Assembly (NCBI RefSeq): GCF_007752345.1
Contig: NZ_CP036299.1
Coordinates: forward strand, 2,123,001 to 2,187,000
From: Planctopirus ephydatiae
GTDB taxonomy: Bacteria; Planctomycetota; Planctomycetia; Planctomycetales; Planctomycetaceae
Direction: 5' to 3'
Length of the DNA: 64,000 nucleotides
The notes beneath the pieces are model-generated. The model searched no databases, had not been told where the DNA came from, and was given only the letters and a program-made list of their open reading frames with translations. This document shows, one piece after another, positions 19,662 to 28,935 of the stretch. The number at the start of each line of letters is the position of its first letter. Position 1 is the first letter of the stretch. A program made the position numbers and the translations under genes.

Positions 19662-20774
19662 TTATTCCTCGTACAGGCGTGTGAAGATCTCACCCCGGGA
19701 ATTGATCCAGCCGCGATACAGGCCCTCGCAATTGCGCGAAGTTGTCCATTGACCCTGACTGTTGAGCACAATGGCTGCACCTTCGCCACCCGCCGCCTTT
19801 AACTGGCGATTGATCACTTCCTGAGCCGCCTGCTGAACATTGAGGCCGCGATACTTGATCTGCGAAACGATCTCTTTCGAGACGCCAAAGCGAATAAAAA
19901 ATTCTCCATGCCCGGTGCAGGAGACAGCGGCTGCGCCATCCTCGGCATACGTCCCCGCACCAATAATCGGCGAATCTCCCACGCGGCCGAACATCTTGTT
20001 CGTCATACCGCCGGTCGATGTTCCGGCTGCTAACTGACCCTGGCTGTTGCGAGCCACCGCTCCCACTGTTCCAAAATAAGTGCTCGATTTGGGCTCCAGA
20101 TCAGCTCGGCCGCCATTTTTCTTTTCTTCAGCCCACACCCGGCTGATATCTTTCCACCGGCTCTCTGTCCAGAAGTAGGCCGGATCGACAATCTCCAGAC
20201 CCTGCTGTGTCGCAAAAACTTCCGCACCCCGGCCAATCATCATCACGTGCTTCGATTTCTCCATCACAGCTCGAGCCGCAGAGATCGGATTCCGCACAAT
20301 GGTCACACTGGCAACAGCTCCGGCCCGCTTGGTCGTCCCCTCCATAATCGAAGCATCAAGTTCATTACGACCTTCGTGAGTAAAGACCGCCCCTCGACCG
20401 GCATTGAAGTGCGGATCATCCTCCAGCACTCGAATCGCTGCTTCCACACCATCCAGAGGCAACGCGTTGGGCTCTTTGAGTCGCTTGGCTCCCGCTTCAA
20501 GCGCAGCCTTCAGCCCGGCTCGAATCTTCTTCTCCAGTTCGGGAGTCATGTCCTTTTTGTCAACGCCCGTGCCGCCATGCACACCCAGCACCACATCTTC
20601 GATAATCAAATCACTGCCGACGTTATCCAATTGGATCTCCTGTCCCCGTACCATCCTCAACCCGTATTCGCTGCACCCCGCCAGCACACCCAGCACCAGG
20701 CACCACTTGAGCCAGACACGTCGAATACAGTTCCCACCACCAGCATGTGATCCCCGCATCGTCAATGACTCCAT
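19662..20774 (-). CDS. isoaspartyl peptidase/L-asparaginase (Ntn hydrolase, family T2), probable lipoprotein
   Basis: This is a predicted N-terminal-nucleophile hydrolase that cleaves isoaspartyl dipeptides or L-asparagine. The N-terminus has a lipobox (VLGVLAGC, Cys34), suggesting export and lipid anchoring. The subunit start has VHGGTG, then DDPHFNAGRGAVFT. The self-cleavage site is YFGTVGAVA, giving Thr236 as the new N-terminal nucleophile. It is followed by the substrate loop AGTSTGGMTNKMFGRVGDSP and GAGTYAED. The 370-residue length is normal for the family plus leader. ATG 20759 is an alternative start with GGAG nine bases upstream. It stands alone. Maturation into two chains is expected from the family. 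Confidence 0.92.
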   Translation of the reverse strand: MESLTMRGSHAGGGNCIRRVWLKWCLVLGVLAGCSEYGLRMVRGQEIQLDNVGSDLIIEDVVLGVHGGTGVDKKDMTPELEKKIRAGLKAALEAGAKRLKEPNALPLDGVEAAIRVLEDDPHFNAGRGAVFTHEGRNELDASIMEGTTKRAGAVASVTIVRNPISAARAVMEKSKHVMMIGRGAEVFATQQGLEIVDPAYFWTESRWKDISRVWAEEKKNGGRADLEPKSSTYFGTVGAVARNSQGQLAAGTSTGGMTNKMFGRVGDSPIIGAGTYAEDGAAAVSCTGHGEFFIRFGVSKEIVSQIKYRGLNVQQAAQEVINRQLKAAGGEGAAIVLNSQGQWTTSRNCEGLYRGWINSRGEIFTRLYEE

Positions 20775-21006
20775 TTGAAGGCTGAACCTGGATTCGCTGC
20801 ACCACTCCGCCCCGGCGGCAGCAGCCAGAGCATCTTTCTCACGATTTGAACTATCGCAAAAATCGCCACGAAATTCATCAACCCTCTGTGAATTGAGCCC
20901 ATGGGCCCCGGCAGAGTGTGGTGCCCCAAGAGGCGTTTGCGTCTGATGAGCAAGTTTTTTGGGAAGGGTGGAAAACGGTGGCCGTCAGCGGGCTATGTGT
21001 GTCAGC

Positions 21007-21097
21007 GTGCGAATTGGTGCATTGGCATGTACGCTGGTTTTGAAGATGTCGCGGGTGGTGGTATGCAGATTATGGTCCGCATATCGGACCCTACGGT
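21007..21097 (-). repeat. repeat A copy
   Basis: Read on the minus strand it begins CGTAGGGTCCGATATGCGGA, continues through CACCCGCGACATCTTC and ends in a segment like CATGCCAATGCACC. Related copies are at 33215-33287 and 56137-56222, with a fragment at 35204-35235. It overlaps the last few codons of the HNH-repeat gene. Confidence 0.75.
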
Positions 21098-21882
21098 GCT
21101 TCGGCTGCTTTTTTCGCCTCATGCTCTCTTAAGAGATCAAGCAACTGCTGGCGTTCCTCAGGAGTCAGGAAAAACTCCGCACGACCGTAGCCACCTCGTC
21201 GCAGCTCACGATCCACTGGCGGCTGACTTTGATCCACAGGCCCGGGCCTGGTTCGTTCATTTTCAGGAACCGCCGATACCAGCCCACCCTTTGAAGATTG
21301 ACCCTGCAAAGCGCGCCCCGGCAAACTCGTCTGCTCTTTACGAACGGTCGGAGAGGTAAATACCGGCAAAAATAACCCCGGGATCATGGTCGGCTCATGA
21401 TCCAGCGGACAACCACGCAGAAATTCAGGAACCTCAATGCGCGATCCATCTTCGGCTGCCGCTATCCGGTCCGACTCAGGTTTCGACATCCCCGCCTGAT
21501 GAGGATGCAGCCATTCGCGATAAACCCTGATGATCTGTTCTTTAGGCCCGAAGCGACGTTCCAGAGTCTGCCATTTCAACCGTGCCAGGCGGTCAAATTC
21601 ACTCCTCGTCGGATAATGATTGATCTCCCCGCAGACGCAATTCATCTCGCGGAGCAACTCCTCGTCGGTGTAAATCTTCGGCATCGGAGCACGCCGCTTC
21701 AGACCGGCATAGCGCCTCAGATGGCTCCACGATTGCCAGTGCGCAAAGACTTTGGTCGTCGAAATCCCCGTCTCGCGCGTGAACCGCTGCAGAGAAATCT
21801 CCGGCCCCAGACGCTCAACCAGTTTTCGCAGACTTCTCAAGATCTCGGCAGCTTGGGGCTTCACAGCGATCTCAGGCCTCAA
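21091..21882 (-). CDS. HNH-associated-repeat (homing-endonuclease-associated) DNA-binding-like protein
   Basis: A 263-residue protein with two helical repeats of the kind found beside HNH and homing endonucleases (PF18780-like). The first, about residues 13-62, includes RLGPEISLQRFTRETGIS and VFAHWQSWSHLRRYAGL. The second, about 70-125, includes YTDEELLREM, YPTRSEFDRLARL and LERRFGP. There is no HNH catalytic motif, so this is probably a DNA-binding protein and not an active nuclease. The C-terminal half is hydrophilic and ends in a charged helix (LTPEERQQLLDLLREHEAKK). The last codons overlap repeat A. No partner gene is obvious. Confidence 0.7.
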   Translation of the reverse strand: MRPEIAVKPQAAEILRSLRKLVERLGPEISLQRFTRETGISTTKVFAHWQSWSHLRRYAGLKRRAPMPKIYTDEELLREMNCVCGEINHYPTRSEFDRLARLKWQTLERRFGPKEQIIRVYREWLHPHQAGMSKPESDRIAAAEDGSRIEVPEFLRGCPLDHEPTMIPGLFLPVFTSPTVRKEQTSLPGRALQGQSSKGGLVSAVPENERTRPGPVDQSQPPVDRELRRGGYGRAEFFLTPEERQQLLDLLREHEAKKAAEAP

Positions 21883-22242
21883 AAAGTCCTTTTGAGGGTG
21901 CCGCTGGCCATTTCCACAAAGCCAGTCACACGAGATACCCTCTCATAGAACCAGCCCATGTTGCGCGCAACCCACCTTCCCATTCCTCAATGGAACATCA
22001 CTCGCCCCATAAAACGAGCCGGAAGCGTAAGCGACGGGCAATCAGCATTTATCTATATAGGGCACGTTCCCGCCTGCCAAGGCAGCTTTGACGCCGGCTA
22101 TATAACGCTCCTCCGCCATGCACCTACTTCAACCCTTCGCCATAACCTCATGAGAGAAGGCGACCACTGGGTGAGTAAGAGGTTTGGTTCCATCACAGCC
22201 GGACTGCAGGAAGAGCAGTACCAGAGGCTTAACCATTCCCCG
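21883..22242. other. 360-bp intergenic region with a repeat E copy
   Basis: Between the HNH-repeat gene start and the end of the MMPL gene. It contains the short repeat E (22014-22039) and nothing that looks coding. The left part should hold the promoter of the HNH-repeat gene. Confidence 0.5.
22014..22039 (+). repeat. repeat E copy (26 bp)
   Basis: Core ACGAGCCGGAAGCGTAAGCG followed by ACGGGC. Near-identical copies occur at 35444-35469, 48135-48158 and 49203-49228, all in the same orientation. Confidence 0.8.
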
Positions 22243-24525
22243 CTAGTTCAGGAACGAACTGTCGGCTCGCCGTGGGGCTTTTGCTCCTCGGCCGATGTGC
22301 CCGATGTGTGGTGCCGGGAGGCGATGGATCTGCGGTTCGATCTCATCTTTTGCCGGGTCGGCGAGCGGCACGGAGTTGTCGGTTGACTCTTCTGACGCTG
22401 CAGAAGTAGTCGTCGCCTTGCGTTTCTCTGGCAGACAACAGAGAAGTGCCGGGAGAAAGACCAGTTCCCCCAGAATCGAAGCAATCATCTGGGCCGACAT
22501 GAGACAGCCAAAGCGAGCCGTCGGAGCAAAGCTGCTTAGACAGAGTGCGAGCATCCCTGTGCTCGAAATCAAAGTCGAATCGAGCATCGGTTCGCCGGAA
22601 TGCTGCAATGCCGACCGTACGGCTTCAGAAGGAGTCGCTCCCAGCTTAACAGCCTGGTTGTACTGCACCATAAAGTGGAACGTACAATCGACCGAAATGC
22701 CCAGAGCAATACTCCCCGTCATCATCATGCCGATGTCGACTGGCATACCGAAAAAGCCCACTGAGCCAAACACCAGCCAGATGGGGACAATATTCGGCAC
22801 CATCGCAATCAAGGTGCCCACGAACGATCTCAGCGAGATCAGGAAGACCAGGCTGATCGTCAGGACTGCCGCGGTAAAACTTTCCCAGAAGCCGCTGAAA
22901 ATTTCTTTCTGCGCACTATCTAAGAGAGGAGTCATCCCCGTGAAATGGACAGGAAAGCTCGCAGTTTTCTGTTGAATACTATGCAGCACACGATCGGCAC
23001 CACCACCCGCAATCGCGTTGTCTTCCACTCGAATCGAAACTCGCCACAATTGCTGATCGGCAGCGATCAGACCATCTTCACCCTGATAGCTGCGCGCAGT
23101 GGAAAACATCCGGGCAGTCGCGAGAGCTCCATCAGGAAGTTCATTGGGGAAGAATGTCGCCAGACTCAACACATGGCGCACACCCGGCTGTTGCCTCAGA
23201 ACCGCTTCCAACTCTCTGACAATCTGCAGTTGATCAACAAAGGTGAGATTCTTCCCGGTGAAATCAACCACCCCTTCAATCGAATCGACGTTGGTCAACT
23301 TCTGTTCCACGCGTCCGAGATCGACCAGCACCTGGCTGTCTCGGGGCAGAAAGTCCACCGGATCCACATCAGGCCGCAGACGGACAATCCCGACCATGGC
23401 GACACACAGCATCACAGTAGCCACTGCCAGAATGCCGTGACGATGCCGGTTGACGAAGTGTCCCCACCAATCGAAATCGACGTGATGGATGCGGAAGGAT
23501 TTCACTGCACAGTCTGGCCAGACCATCAACAGAGCGGGTGTCAGTCCCAGGCCGACAACCATCGCGACCACGGCCCCAGTCGCTGCGGCATAGCCAAATT
23601 GTGCCACAGGCAGAATACTGCTGACATTCAGCGAGACCAGCCCAAGCAGTGTGGTCAGAGTCGAGAGAAAACAAGGGTTAAACGAAGCCTTAAAGGCATG
23701 GTCAAGTGGCTTAGCCTCACCCGAGGCGACCGCATCGCTATAGTAGCTCACGAAGTGCACAGCAATCGAGAGCGTAAAAATCATCACGAGGACGGAGAGT
23801 GAACCGAGAATAAAGTTCATCTCACCGCCGCACCAGGCGATGATCGACTGGGTCAGGAAAATTCCCCATAAGGTCACTCCCAGAATTCCCAGCGACAAAT
23901 TCCAATGTCTCAGCGAGAAGTAAAGTAACCCCAGGCAGATCGCTAACGTAATCGCAAAGAACTTGCGGCCCGATTTCGCATTACCAAGTGTATCCAGCTC
24001 CGTCACAATGACTGGAGCCCCCGTGAGTGCCACATGCGCCGAATTAAGCTGGCAGTATTTAAGAACTTCGCGAACCTGGGCGACGGTTCCAGCGCGGTCT
24101 TTTGTCCCCGCTTCGGAAAGGACTGCCGAGAGCCCGACCATATCTTTATCAGGGTTGGTCAATAAGCCTTCGAGCCTGGCATGAGCCTCTTCGGGAGAGA
24201 CTCCCAAGGCTTCCATGCGATAAGCCAGCCGCCCGGGAGTCCAGCAGGAGCGAATGCCGGGCAAACGCTCTAATCGACCCGCAAGTGCTTCAATCGCATC
24301 GTTCGAAAGTTCTTTGGCGCTGGCACCGATCAGAATGACTTCTTCAGCACCAAAGTCGAGCTTGAACTGTTCGTAGATCTGGCGGACACCGGTATCCCGG
24401 GGCATCCAGGTCTCGATATCGTTATTCGACTTGATCGATTCGGCCTGATACCAGAACAGGGGCAATGTGAGCGCAACGAACCACAACAGATGTTTGTAGT
24501 AGCGAGCATACAGGGTCGAAATCAT
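22243..24525 (-). CDS. MMPL/RND-superfamily exporter (HAE3-like)
   Basis: This 760-residue membrane protein belongs to the RND superfamily with MMPL-type domains, usually lipid or hopanoid exporters driven by proton flow. It has two similar halves. Each has one helix, then a soluble domain (for example NNDIETWMPRDTGVRQIYEQ and DVDPVDFLPRDSQVLVDLGR), then five helices. Conserved helix regions include FILGSLSVLVMIFTLSIAVH in the first half and MMMTGSIALGISVDCTFHF in the second. ATG 24525 (MISTLYARYYKHLLWF) is chosen over the GTG at 24564 because it begins directly before helix 1. The C-terminal tail is hydrophilic. No periplasmic adaptor gene is adjacent, so it may act alone. Confidence 0.88.
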   Translation of the reverse strand: MISTLYARYYKHLLWFVALTLPLFWYQAESIKSNNDIETWMPRDTGVRQIYEQFKLDFGAEEVILIGASAKELSNDAIEALAGRLERLPGIRSCWTPGRLAYRMEALGVSPEEAHARLEGLLTNPDKDMVGLSAVLSEAGTKDRAGTVAQVREVLKYCQLNSAHVALTGAPVIVTELDTLGNAKSGRKFFAITLAICLGLLYFSLRHWNLSLGILGVTLWGIFLTQSIIAWCGGEMNFILGSLSVLVMIFTLSIAVHFVSYYSDAVASGEAKPLDHAFKASFNPCFLSTLTTLLGLVSLNVSSILPVAQFGYAAATGAVVAMVVGLGLTPALLMVWPDCAVKSFRIHHVDFDWWGHFVNRHRHGILAVATVMLCVAMVGIVRLRPDVDPVDFLPRDSQVLVDLGRVEQKLTNVDSIEGVVDFTGKNLTFVDQLQIVRELEAVLRQQPGVRHVLSLATFFPNELPDGALATARMFSTARSYQGEDGLIAADQQLWRVSIRVEDNAIAGGGADRVLHSIQQKTASFPVHFTGMTPLLDSAQKEIFSGFWESFTAAVLTISLVFLISLRSFVGTLIAMVPNIVPIWLVFGSVGFFGMPVDIGMMMTGSIALGISVDCTFHFMVQYNQAVKLGATPSEAVRSALQHSGEPMLDSTLISSTGMLALCLSSFAPTARFGCLMSAQMIASILGELVFLPALLCCLPEKRKATTTSAASEESTDNSVPLADPAKDEIEPQIHRLPAPHIGHIGRGAKAPRRADSSFLN

Positions 24526-25110
24526 GGGCCAGCCATTCCCTGCGAAAAGCAGTTGTGGCATCACACAGGGTTGTTGCCACCGCTCGTCTCGTGAACATCA
24601 CATGATTGAAAGTCGTCTGGAGGCATCAGGTGGATGTGATTGGCTGAAACGTGATGCTGGAAAGCTCTCTAGAGCACGAGCTGCTTGTGCAGCATGCAGC
24701 ATGCAGCATGTTCATCCGGGGTGGCCGAATTCACACCGGTATGAAAATCCGCGAGTGCCTGATCGATCCATGCATAACGCTTGTCAGGTCGAACAACCGC
24801 TTGACGATTCACTGCGAATCTTCCGCTGAACTTCTCAGGAAGGTTGATTCGCTACGACATTCATCCGTGTTGCTTTCGGCATTTGTCGCAGCACTTTACG
24901 AGAGTCATCACCTGGGTCGTCATGATCGGAGAGAGTCCAACATTTTACTCAGGCTGAAAAGTTTGCCTGGTTCGTGCAGGCCGAATTGGCCAGACGAAAT
25001 CTCTGGCATTCATTGGCTGAAGAAGTCAGAAATCTTGCGGATCATCTCGAAAAACTGATTCAGAAACCAAACAGTGGCATCCGCGCCGGCAGATCGTTAC
25101 TCTCCGGCAT
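24526..25110. other. 585-bp intergenic region upstream of the B12 riboswitch
   Basis: It contains a 3 x 7-bp tandem repeat (24689-24709). A plus-strand open frame at 24651-25058 shows no protein-like pattern. The promoter of the cobalamin operon should lie in the right part, and that of the MMPL gene in the left part. Confidence 0.45.
24689..24709 (+). repeat. 7-bp tandem repeat, 3 copies
   Basis: The unit GCAGCAT occurs three times without change, next to a TCTAGA palindrome at 24668. Confidence 0.8.
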
Positions 25111-25316
25111 ATCAGGTTCCGGTTCCGAAGAAACCTCATGAGATGAGACACATCCCGTGAGTTTTCCGAAGAGGTAAGAGGGAAGTCGGCGAAATTCCGA
25201 CACAGGGCCGCTGCTGTGATCAGCTATTGATCTGTTCATAATGTCACTGCCCACGGATGATCACTCCGGGGTGGGAAGACGAACAGATCCTCATGCTGTC
25301 AGTCAGAAGACCTGCC
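25111..25316 (+). promoter_or_regulatory. cobalamin (B12) riboswitch
   Basis: This has the conserved parts of the adenosylcobalamin aptamer in order: AGAGGGAAGTCGGCGAAATT, then CCGACACAGGGCCGCTGCTG and TGA, a GTCACTGCCCACGG segment, GGGAAGACG, and the closing AGTCAGAAGACCTGCC. The 5' TCAGGT can pair with the 3' ACCTG to close the outer stem. It is on the same strand as, and about 200 bases upstream of, the DUF6580-cobT-cobS-cobC-like genes, so it should repress them when B12 is plentiful. The exact ends are estimated. Confidence 0.9.
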
Positions 25317-25523
25317 AGAACTTTGCTGATCGGTGTCTCGGACACAGGCTGCTGATCGGAGTGATTTGAAGTCAACATCTTGAGAGTTCCACATTGCAGC
25401 CAGACAGATCGCTTGATCCGACTGGCTCCAATTAAGGGATCTTAGGGCTGATTCTCTTTGCGCTTCGATCGAACACCTGCACGAGACTTGGTTGTGCCCT
25501 CGTCCTGAATGCTGGTGGAAGTT

Positions 25524-26084
25524 ATGAGCGATCGTCAATCTGTGGTGAAATCTGAGTCGTCACAGCAAGTCCGTCTGGTGGCAATGTGTGCACTGGTCTT
25601 GCTGGCCATTCTGGCACGGTTTATCCCACATCCTCCCAACTTCTCACCAGTCGGAGCGGTCGCCCTCTTCAGTGGTGCGTTTCTGACTCAGCGGTGGTTT
25701 GCACTCCTGATTCCCATCGCCATTCTCACCATCTCGGATGCATTCATCGGCTTCCACTCTCTGGTACCTGTGGTCTACGGCTGCTTTCTCATCAATGTAC
25801 TGATTGGCCGCTGGGTCGGTGGACATTCCAACCCTCTGGTTCTCGCGGGTGCCACATTAGCAGGTTCCATCCAGTTCTTTCTGATCACGAATCTGGCGAA
25901 CTGGTGGGCCTATTATCCTCATACACGAGAAGGGTTCCTGGAGAACTACATTCTGGCGATTCCTTACTTCCAGAATTCTGTAATGAGTGATCTGCTCTTC
26001 ACCACCGTCCTCTTCGGTGGCTGGCATTTCGCTGTGTCTGTGGTGGCCGGCTGGAACAATTCGCGCCAGACGACGGAAGTCTAG
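25524..26084 (+). CDS. DUF6580-family membrane protein, putative cobalamin-related transporter
   Basis: A 186-residue integral membrane protein with five or six hydrophobic helices (ALVLLAILARFIP, GAVALFSGAFL, FALLIPIAILTISDAFIGF, VVYGCFLINVLIG, LAGATLAGSIQFFLITNLANW and a C-terminal helix). The pattern matches the DUF6580 putative transport proteins. It resembles ECF-type substrate-binding S components in size and helix layout. It is the first gene after the B12 riboswitch and only 3 bases before cobT, so a role in uptake of a corrinoid, cobalt or DMB is inferred. ATG 25524 (MSDRQSV) is preferred, with GTGGAAG upstream. An ATG at 25509 is possible. Confidence 0.8.
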   Translation: MSDRQSVVKSESSQQVRLVAMCALVLLAILARFIPHPPNFSPVGAVALFSGAFLTQRWFALLIPIAILTISDAFIGFHSLVPVVYGCFLINVLIGRWVGGHSNPLVLAGATLAGSIQFFLITNLANWWAYYPHTREGFLENYILAIPYFQNSVMSDLLFTTVLFGGWHFAVSVVAGWNNSRQTTEV

Positions 26085-26087
26085 GAA

Positions 26088-27149
26088 TTGTCGCAAGATC
26101 ATCGTCCTCAACCGCTCACGAATCAGGCGATTCGTGAGCATCTGGCCAGTCTGGCCAAGCCGCCGGGAAGTTTGGGCCGACTGGAAGATCTCGCCGTTGA
26201 ACTCTGCCGCATCCAGCAGACCTTGCGACCAGTATCGACGCCACGCAAACTTGTCGTGTTCGGCGGAGATCACGGCGTCATCTCCGAAGGTGTGACCGCC
26301 TGGCCTGGCGAGATCACGCAAATCATGCTCCAGACCATTGCTCAGGGGAAAGCAGCTTCCAGCGCACTGGCCATGGCGACATCGACCTCATTGGAAGTGT
26401 TCGATGTTGGCTCCTTCCGTGGAGGAGCATTGCGACATCAAGGTTCGTCCTCGGTTCGTCGAGATTACTGGATGCTGCCGGGATCGCGCAACCTGGCTCG
26501 ACAACCGGCTATGACTGTCGACGAACTCGAACAGGCACTGACCGCAGGACGACAGATTGCCCGGGAAGTAGCTGCTCAAGGTTTTCGAATTGTGGCCGGT
26601 GGTGAAATGGGAATTGGCAACACCACACCCGCCGCTTGCCTCACAAGCCTGATTTCTAACGAAAGTGGAGCACTCGTCGTGGGTCGCGGCGCCGGCGCTG
26701 ATGACGAAACACTTCAGAGAAAAACTCAAGTTGTTACTCAGGCTGTCGAGCGCGCACGACAGCACGGGACGGGTCAATTGCGAAAACAACTCGCCGAAGT
26801 GACTGGTGTCGAACTGGCAACTCTGGCAGGCTTTTTTGCAGAGTCATCGCAACTCGGGCTGGTGGTGATTCTTGATGGATTTATTGCCACAGCAGCCGCT
26901 CTCATGGCTGAGACTCTCTGGCCAGAGAGTCGACGTAATTGGATTGCTGCTCATTGTTCGACAGAGCCCGGTCATGCCATCGCACTCAGGTTTTTACAGC
27001 TCGATCCGTTTCTCGATTGGCAGATGCGACTGGGTGAAGGGACAGGAGCCCTGCTGCTGATGCCCATGCTTGATGCCGCCTGTGCCATCCTCTCCCGGAT
27101 GACCACGATCGCCCAGCTGCAGACAGAATTGGTTCATACCAGGACATAG
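26088..27149 (+). CDS. cobT: nicotinate-nucleotide--dimethylbenzimidazole phosphoribosyltransferase
   Basis: CobT makes alpha-ribazole-5'-phosphate from nicotinate mononucleotide and dimethylbenzimidazole, building the lower ligand of B12 in the cytoplasm. Visible motifs are SLAKPPGSLGRLEDLA near the N-terminus, VVFGGDHGVISEGVTAWP, GEMGIGNTTPAA and, near the C-terminus, HCSTEPGHAIAL with the catalytic Glu. The 353-residue length is typical. The start is TTG at 26088, three bases after the stop of the DUF6580 gene, with GGAAG about ten bases upstream. It is the second gene of the riboswitch-controlled operon. Confidence 0.95.
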   Translation: MSQDHRPQPLTNQAIREHLASLAKPPGSLGRLEDLAVELCRIQQTLRPVSTPRKLVVFGGDHGVISEGVTAWPGEITQIMLQTIAQGKAASSALAMATSTSLEVFDVGSFRGGALRHQGSSSVRRDYWMLPGSRNLARQPAMTVDELEQALTAGRQIAREVAAQGFRIVAGGEMGIGNTTPAACLTSLISNESGALVVGRGAGADDETLQRKTQVVTQAVERARQHGTGQLRKQLAEVTGVELATLAGFFAESSQLGLVVILDGFIATAAALMAETLWPESRRNWIAAHCSTEPGHAIALRFLQLDPFLDWQMRLGEGTGALLLMPMLDAACAILSRMTTIAQLQTELVHTRT

Positions 27150-27174
27150 GGAGCCGGTTGGCTGTGTGGCTTCC

Positions 27175-27260
27175 GTGCCATACTGGCAGACCCGATCTTC
27201 TGTGCCATGCTTGCAGCCCCGAACTCCCGTGCCATGCTTGCAGCTCTGGGCAAGCATGCT
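27175..27260 (+). repeat. repeat C cluster (three degenerate copies) inside the cob operon
   Basis: Three successive segments start with GTGCCAT: 27175, 27202 and 27229. Only the last is a full copy (GTGCCATGCTTGCAGCTCTG followed by GGCAAGCATGCT), which can fold as GCATGCTTG against CAAGCATGC-type arms. It lies between cobT and cobS. Confidence 0.75.
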
Positions 27261-27358
27261 AGTTAACCTCTCCACGCCCCATGACTTCTGAGAAACATAC
27301 AAGTTCGCTCCCAACGACAAACCATCGTTGAGTTCACCCATCGATCAGGAAGTAGGAC

Positions 27359-28195
27359 ATGTCCCGCTGGTTATTCGAATGGCATGCACTCATGTCAGCA
27401 ATTCAGTTTCTGACACGCATCCCAGTCCCCGGCGGCATGCATCAGCCGGGAGCCGATATGGCAATTCTGCAGCACTCGATCATCTACTATCCGCTGGTGG
27501 GTGGCCTGCTGGCTCTTCTGACGGGAATGGTCTATGGTCTGGCCTGTCTGGTTTGGATACCACCGGTTGCTGCCCTGCTGGCTTTGGCCTTCGAAGCGTT
27601 CACCACAGGTGGCTTTCATGAAGATGCGGTAGCAGACAGTTGTGATGCCTTTGGTGGAGGCTGGACCAGGGACGATATCCTGCGAATTCTCAAAGACAGC
27701 CGGGTGGGCAGCTACGGTGCTCTGGGGCTGATTCTGGCCATTACTCTACGGGCAAGTCTCATCAGTAGCCTCGTCGTGACACCTGAAGAATTGCTGCTGG
27801 TCGTGGCCCTCGTGGCCAGTTCGGGTGCGATTGGCCGCTGGACGATTCTCGTCATGCGGACTCTCTATCCGCTGGTCAGTGGTCGTGATGGTTTATCGAA
27901 AGATATTGCCGGTGATGTTCGACCAGGTATGTTTCTGGCAGGGACCCTGTGGCTCTTGCCCACCTTGATATTTGTGTTCACCGTAACGCTGGCGACTGCT
28001 GCCGATCAGTGGGAAGTGATCACGATCAGCGTGAAGCTGGCTGCGGCTGTGTCCCTTTCTGCCATCTGCGGATGGCTCTGGGGCCGATACGCAGTTCAGA
28101 AAATCGGCGGCCTGACAGGCGATGTCCTCGGCTGCGGCTGTTACCTCGGGCAGATCATGACACTAATGGTGCTGACAGCATCGATTCCGCGTTGA
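27359..28195 (+). CDS. cobS: adenosylcobinamide-GDP ribazoletransferase
   Basis: CobS is an inner-membrane enzyme that joins adenosylcobinamide-GDP to alpha-ribazole (phosphate), completing the B12 nucleotide loop. The start has FLTRIPVPG. The metal-binding signature appears as TTGGFHEDAVADSCDAFGGG (about residues 80-99). It is followed by RILKDSRVGSYGALGLIL and several hydrophobic helices. The 278-residue length is normal. AGGA lies 8-10 bases before ATG 27359. It is separated from cobT by 209 bases that hold repeat C copies. Confidence 0.94.
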   Translation: MSRWLFEWHALMSAIQFLTRIPVPGGMHQPGADMAILQHSIIYYPLVGGLLALLTGMVYGLACLVWIPPVAALLALAFEAFTTGGFHEDAVADSCDAFGGGWTRDDILRILKDSRVGSYGALGLILAITLRASLISSLVVTPEELLLVVALVASSGAIGRWTILVMRTLYPLVSGRDGLSKDIAGDVRPGMFLAGTLWLLPTLIFVFTVTLATAADQWEVITISVKLAAAVSLSAICGWLWGRYAVQKIGGLTGDVLGCGCYLGQIMTLMVLTASIPR

Positions 28196-28231
28196 TTGCC
28201 AAAGTTAGATATGCCATCACTACGACTTTGT

Positions 28232-28263
28232 GTGCCATGCTTGCAGCTCTGGGCAAGCATGCT
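28232..28263 (+). repeat. repeat C copy between cobS and the cobC-like gene
   Basis: GTGCCATGCTTGCAGCTCTG followed by GGCAAGCATGCT, identical over this length to the 27229 copy. It forms an imperfect hairpin. Confidence 0.85.
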
Positions 28264-28309
28264 TGATAGACTCTCGACTCGCTATGACGTTCCGCGATGG
28301 GTATGAGAC

Positions 28310-28858
28310 ATGCCATCACTGCTATTGATTCGCCACACGACAGTTTGTGACTCATATCGCGGCATCTGTTATGGCCAGAGCGATGTTCCTCTCCATGTGA
28401 CCTGGCAAGATGATTTCTTCCATGTCGCACAGAACATTTCCTCACAGAAGACGTTTGATGGGCTGTACTCCAGCCCACTCAGTCGCTGTGCGAAGCTGGC
28501 ACATACGCTGGCTGTGGAGGTGGGCCAAGCTGTGCAGATCGATCATCGTTTGATGGAACGAAACTTTGGGGAGTGGGAACTCCAGCAGTGGTCTTCGATT
28601 TATGAAGCGACAGGAGCTGCCATGGATGGCCTCATTAACCAGCCCGAGACGTTTGCCCCGCCGGGAGGTGAAACCACTCGTTCGTTTGCTGATCGAGTTT
28701 GGGACTGGTGCCAGTCACTTCCGGCCCATGGACACTGTCTGGCTGTGACCCACGGTGGTTGCATTGCCGCCATACGTGGACTGTTACTCGGACTGGAAGT
28801 TCGCGCGTGGCTGGAACTCATTCCTAAGCCGGGCGAAATTGTTGAAGTCAAGTGGTAA
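28310..28858 (+). CDS. cobC: histidine phosphatase, probable alpha-ribazole phosphatase (CobC-like)
   Basis: This is a 182-residue member of the phosphoglycerate-mutase/histidine-phosphatase superfamily. The catalytic His is in LLLIRHTTV (His9), where most relatives have RHG. Then come YGQSDVPL, the SSPLSRCAKLA segment, a Glu in MERNFGEWE, and the second His in VTHGGCIAAIRG. Position at the end of a B12-riboswitch operon after cobT and cobS supports removal of the 5'-phosphate from alpha-ribazole phosphate or adenosylcobalamin phosphate, but the family alone does not prove the substrate. Confidence 0.85.
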   Translation: MPSLLLIRHTTVCDSYRGICYGQSDVPLHVTWQDDFFHVAQNISSQKTFDGLYSSPLSRCAKLAHTLAVEVGQAVQIDHRLMERNFGEWELQQWSSIYEATGAAMDGLINQPETFAPPGGETTRSFADRVWDWCQSLPAHGHCLAVTHGGCIAAIRGLLLGLEVRAWLELIPKPGEIVEVKW

Positions 28859-28935
28859 CGTGTTTTCTATGAGATGACATCGCACTGTGTGCCATGTCTA
28901 TCCATCAGGAACCCTCGCCCAGGTCTTCGTGGGAG

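Noticed and set aside
24651-25058. 135-codon plus-strand open frame before the riboswitch
   Set aside because: Composition and residue pattern are not protein-like; starts in a 7-bp tandem repeat zone.
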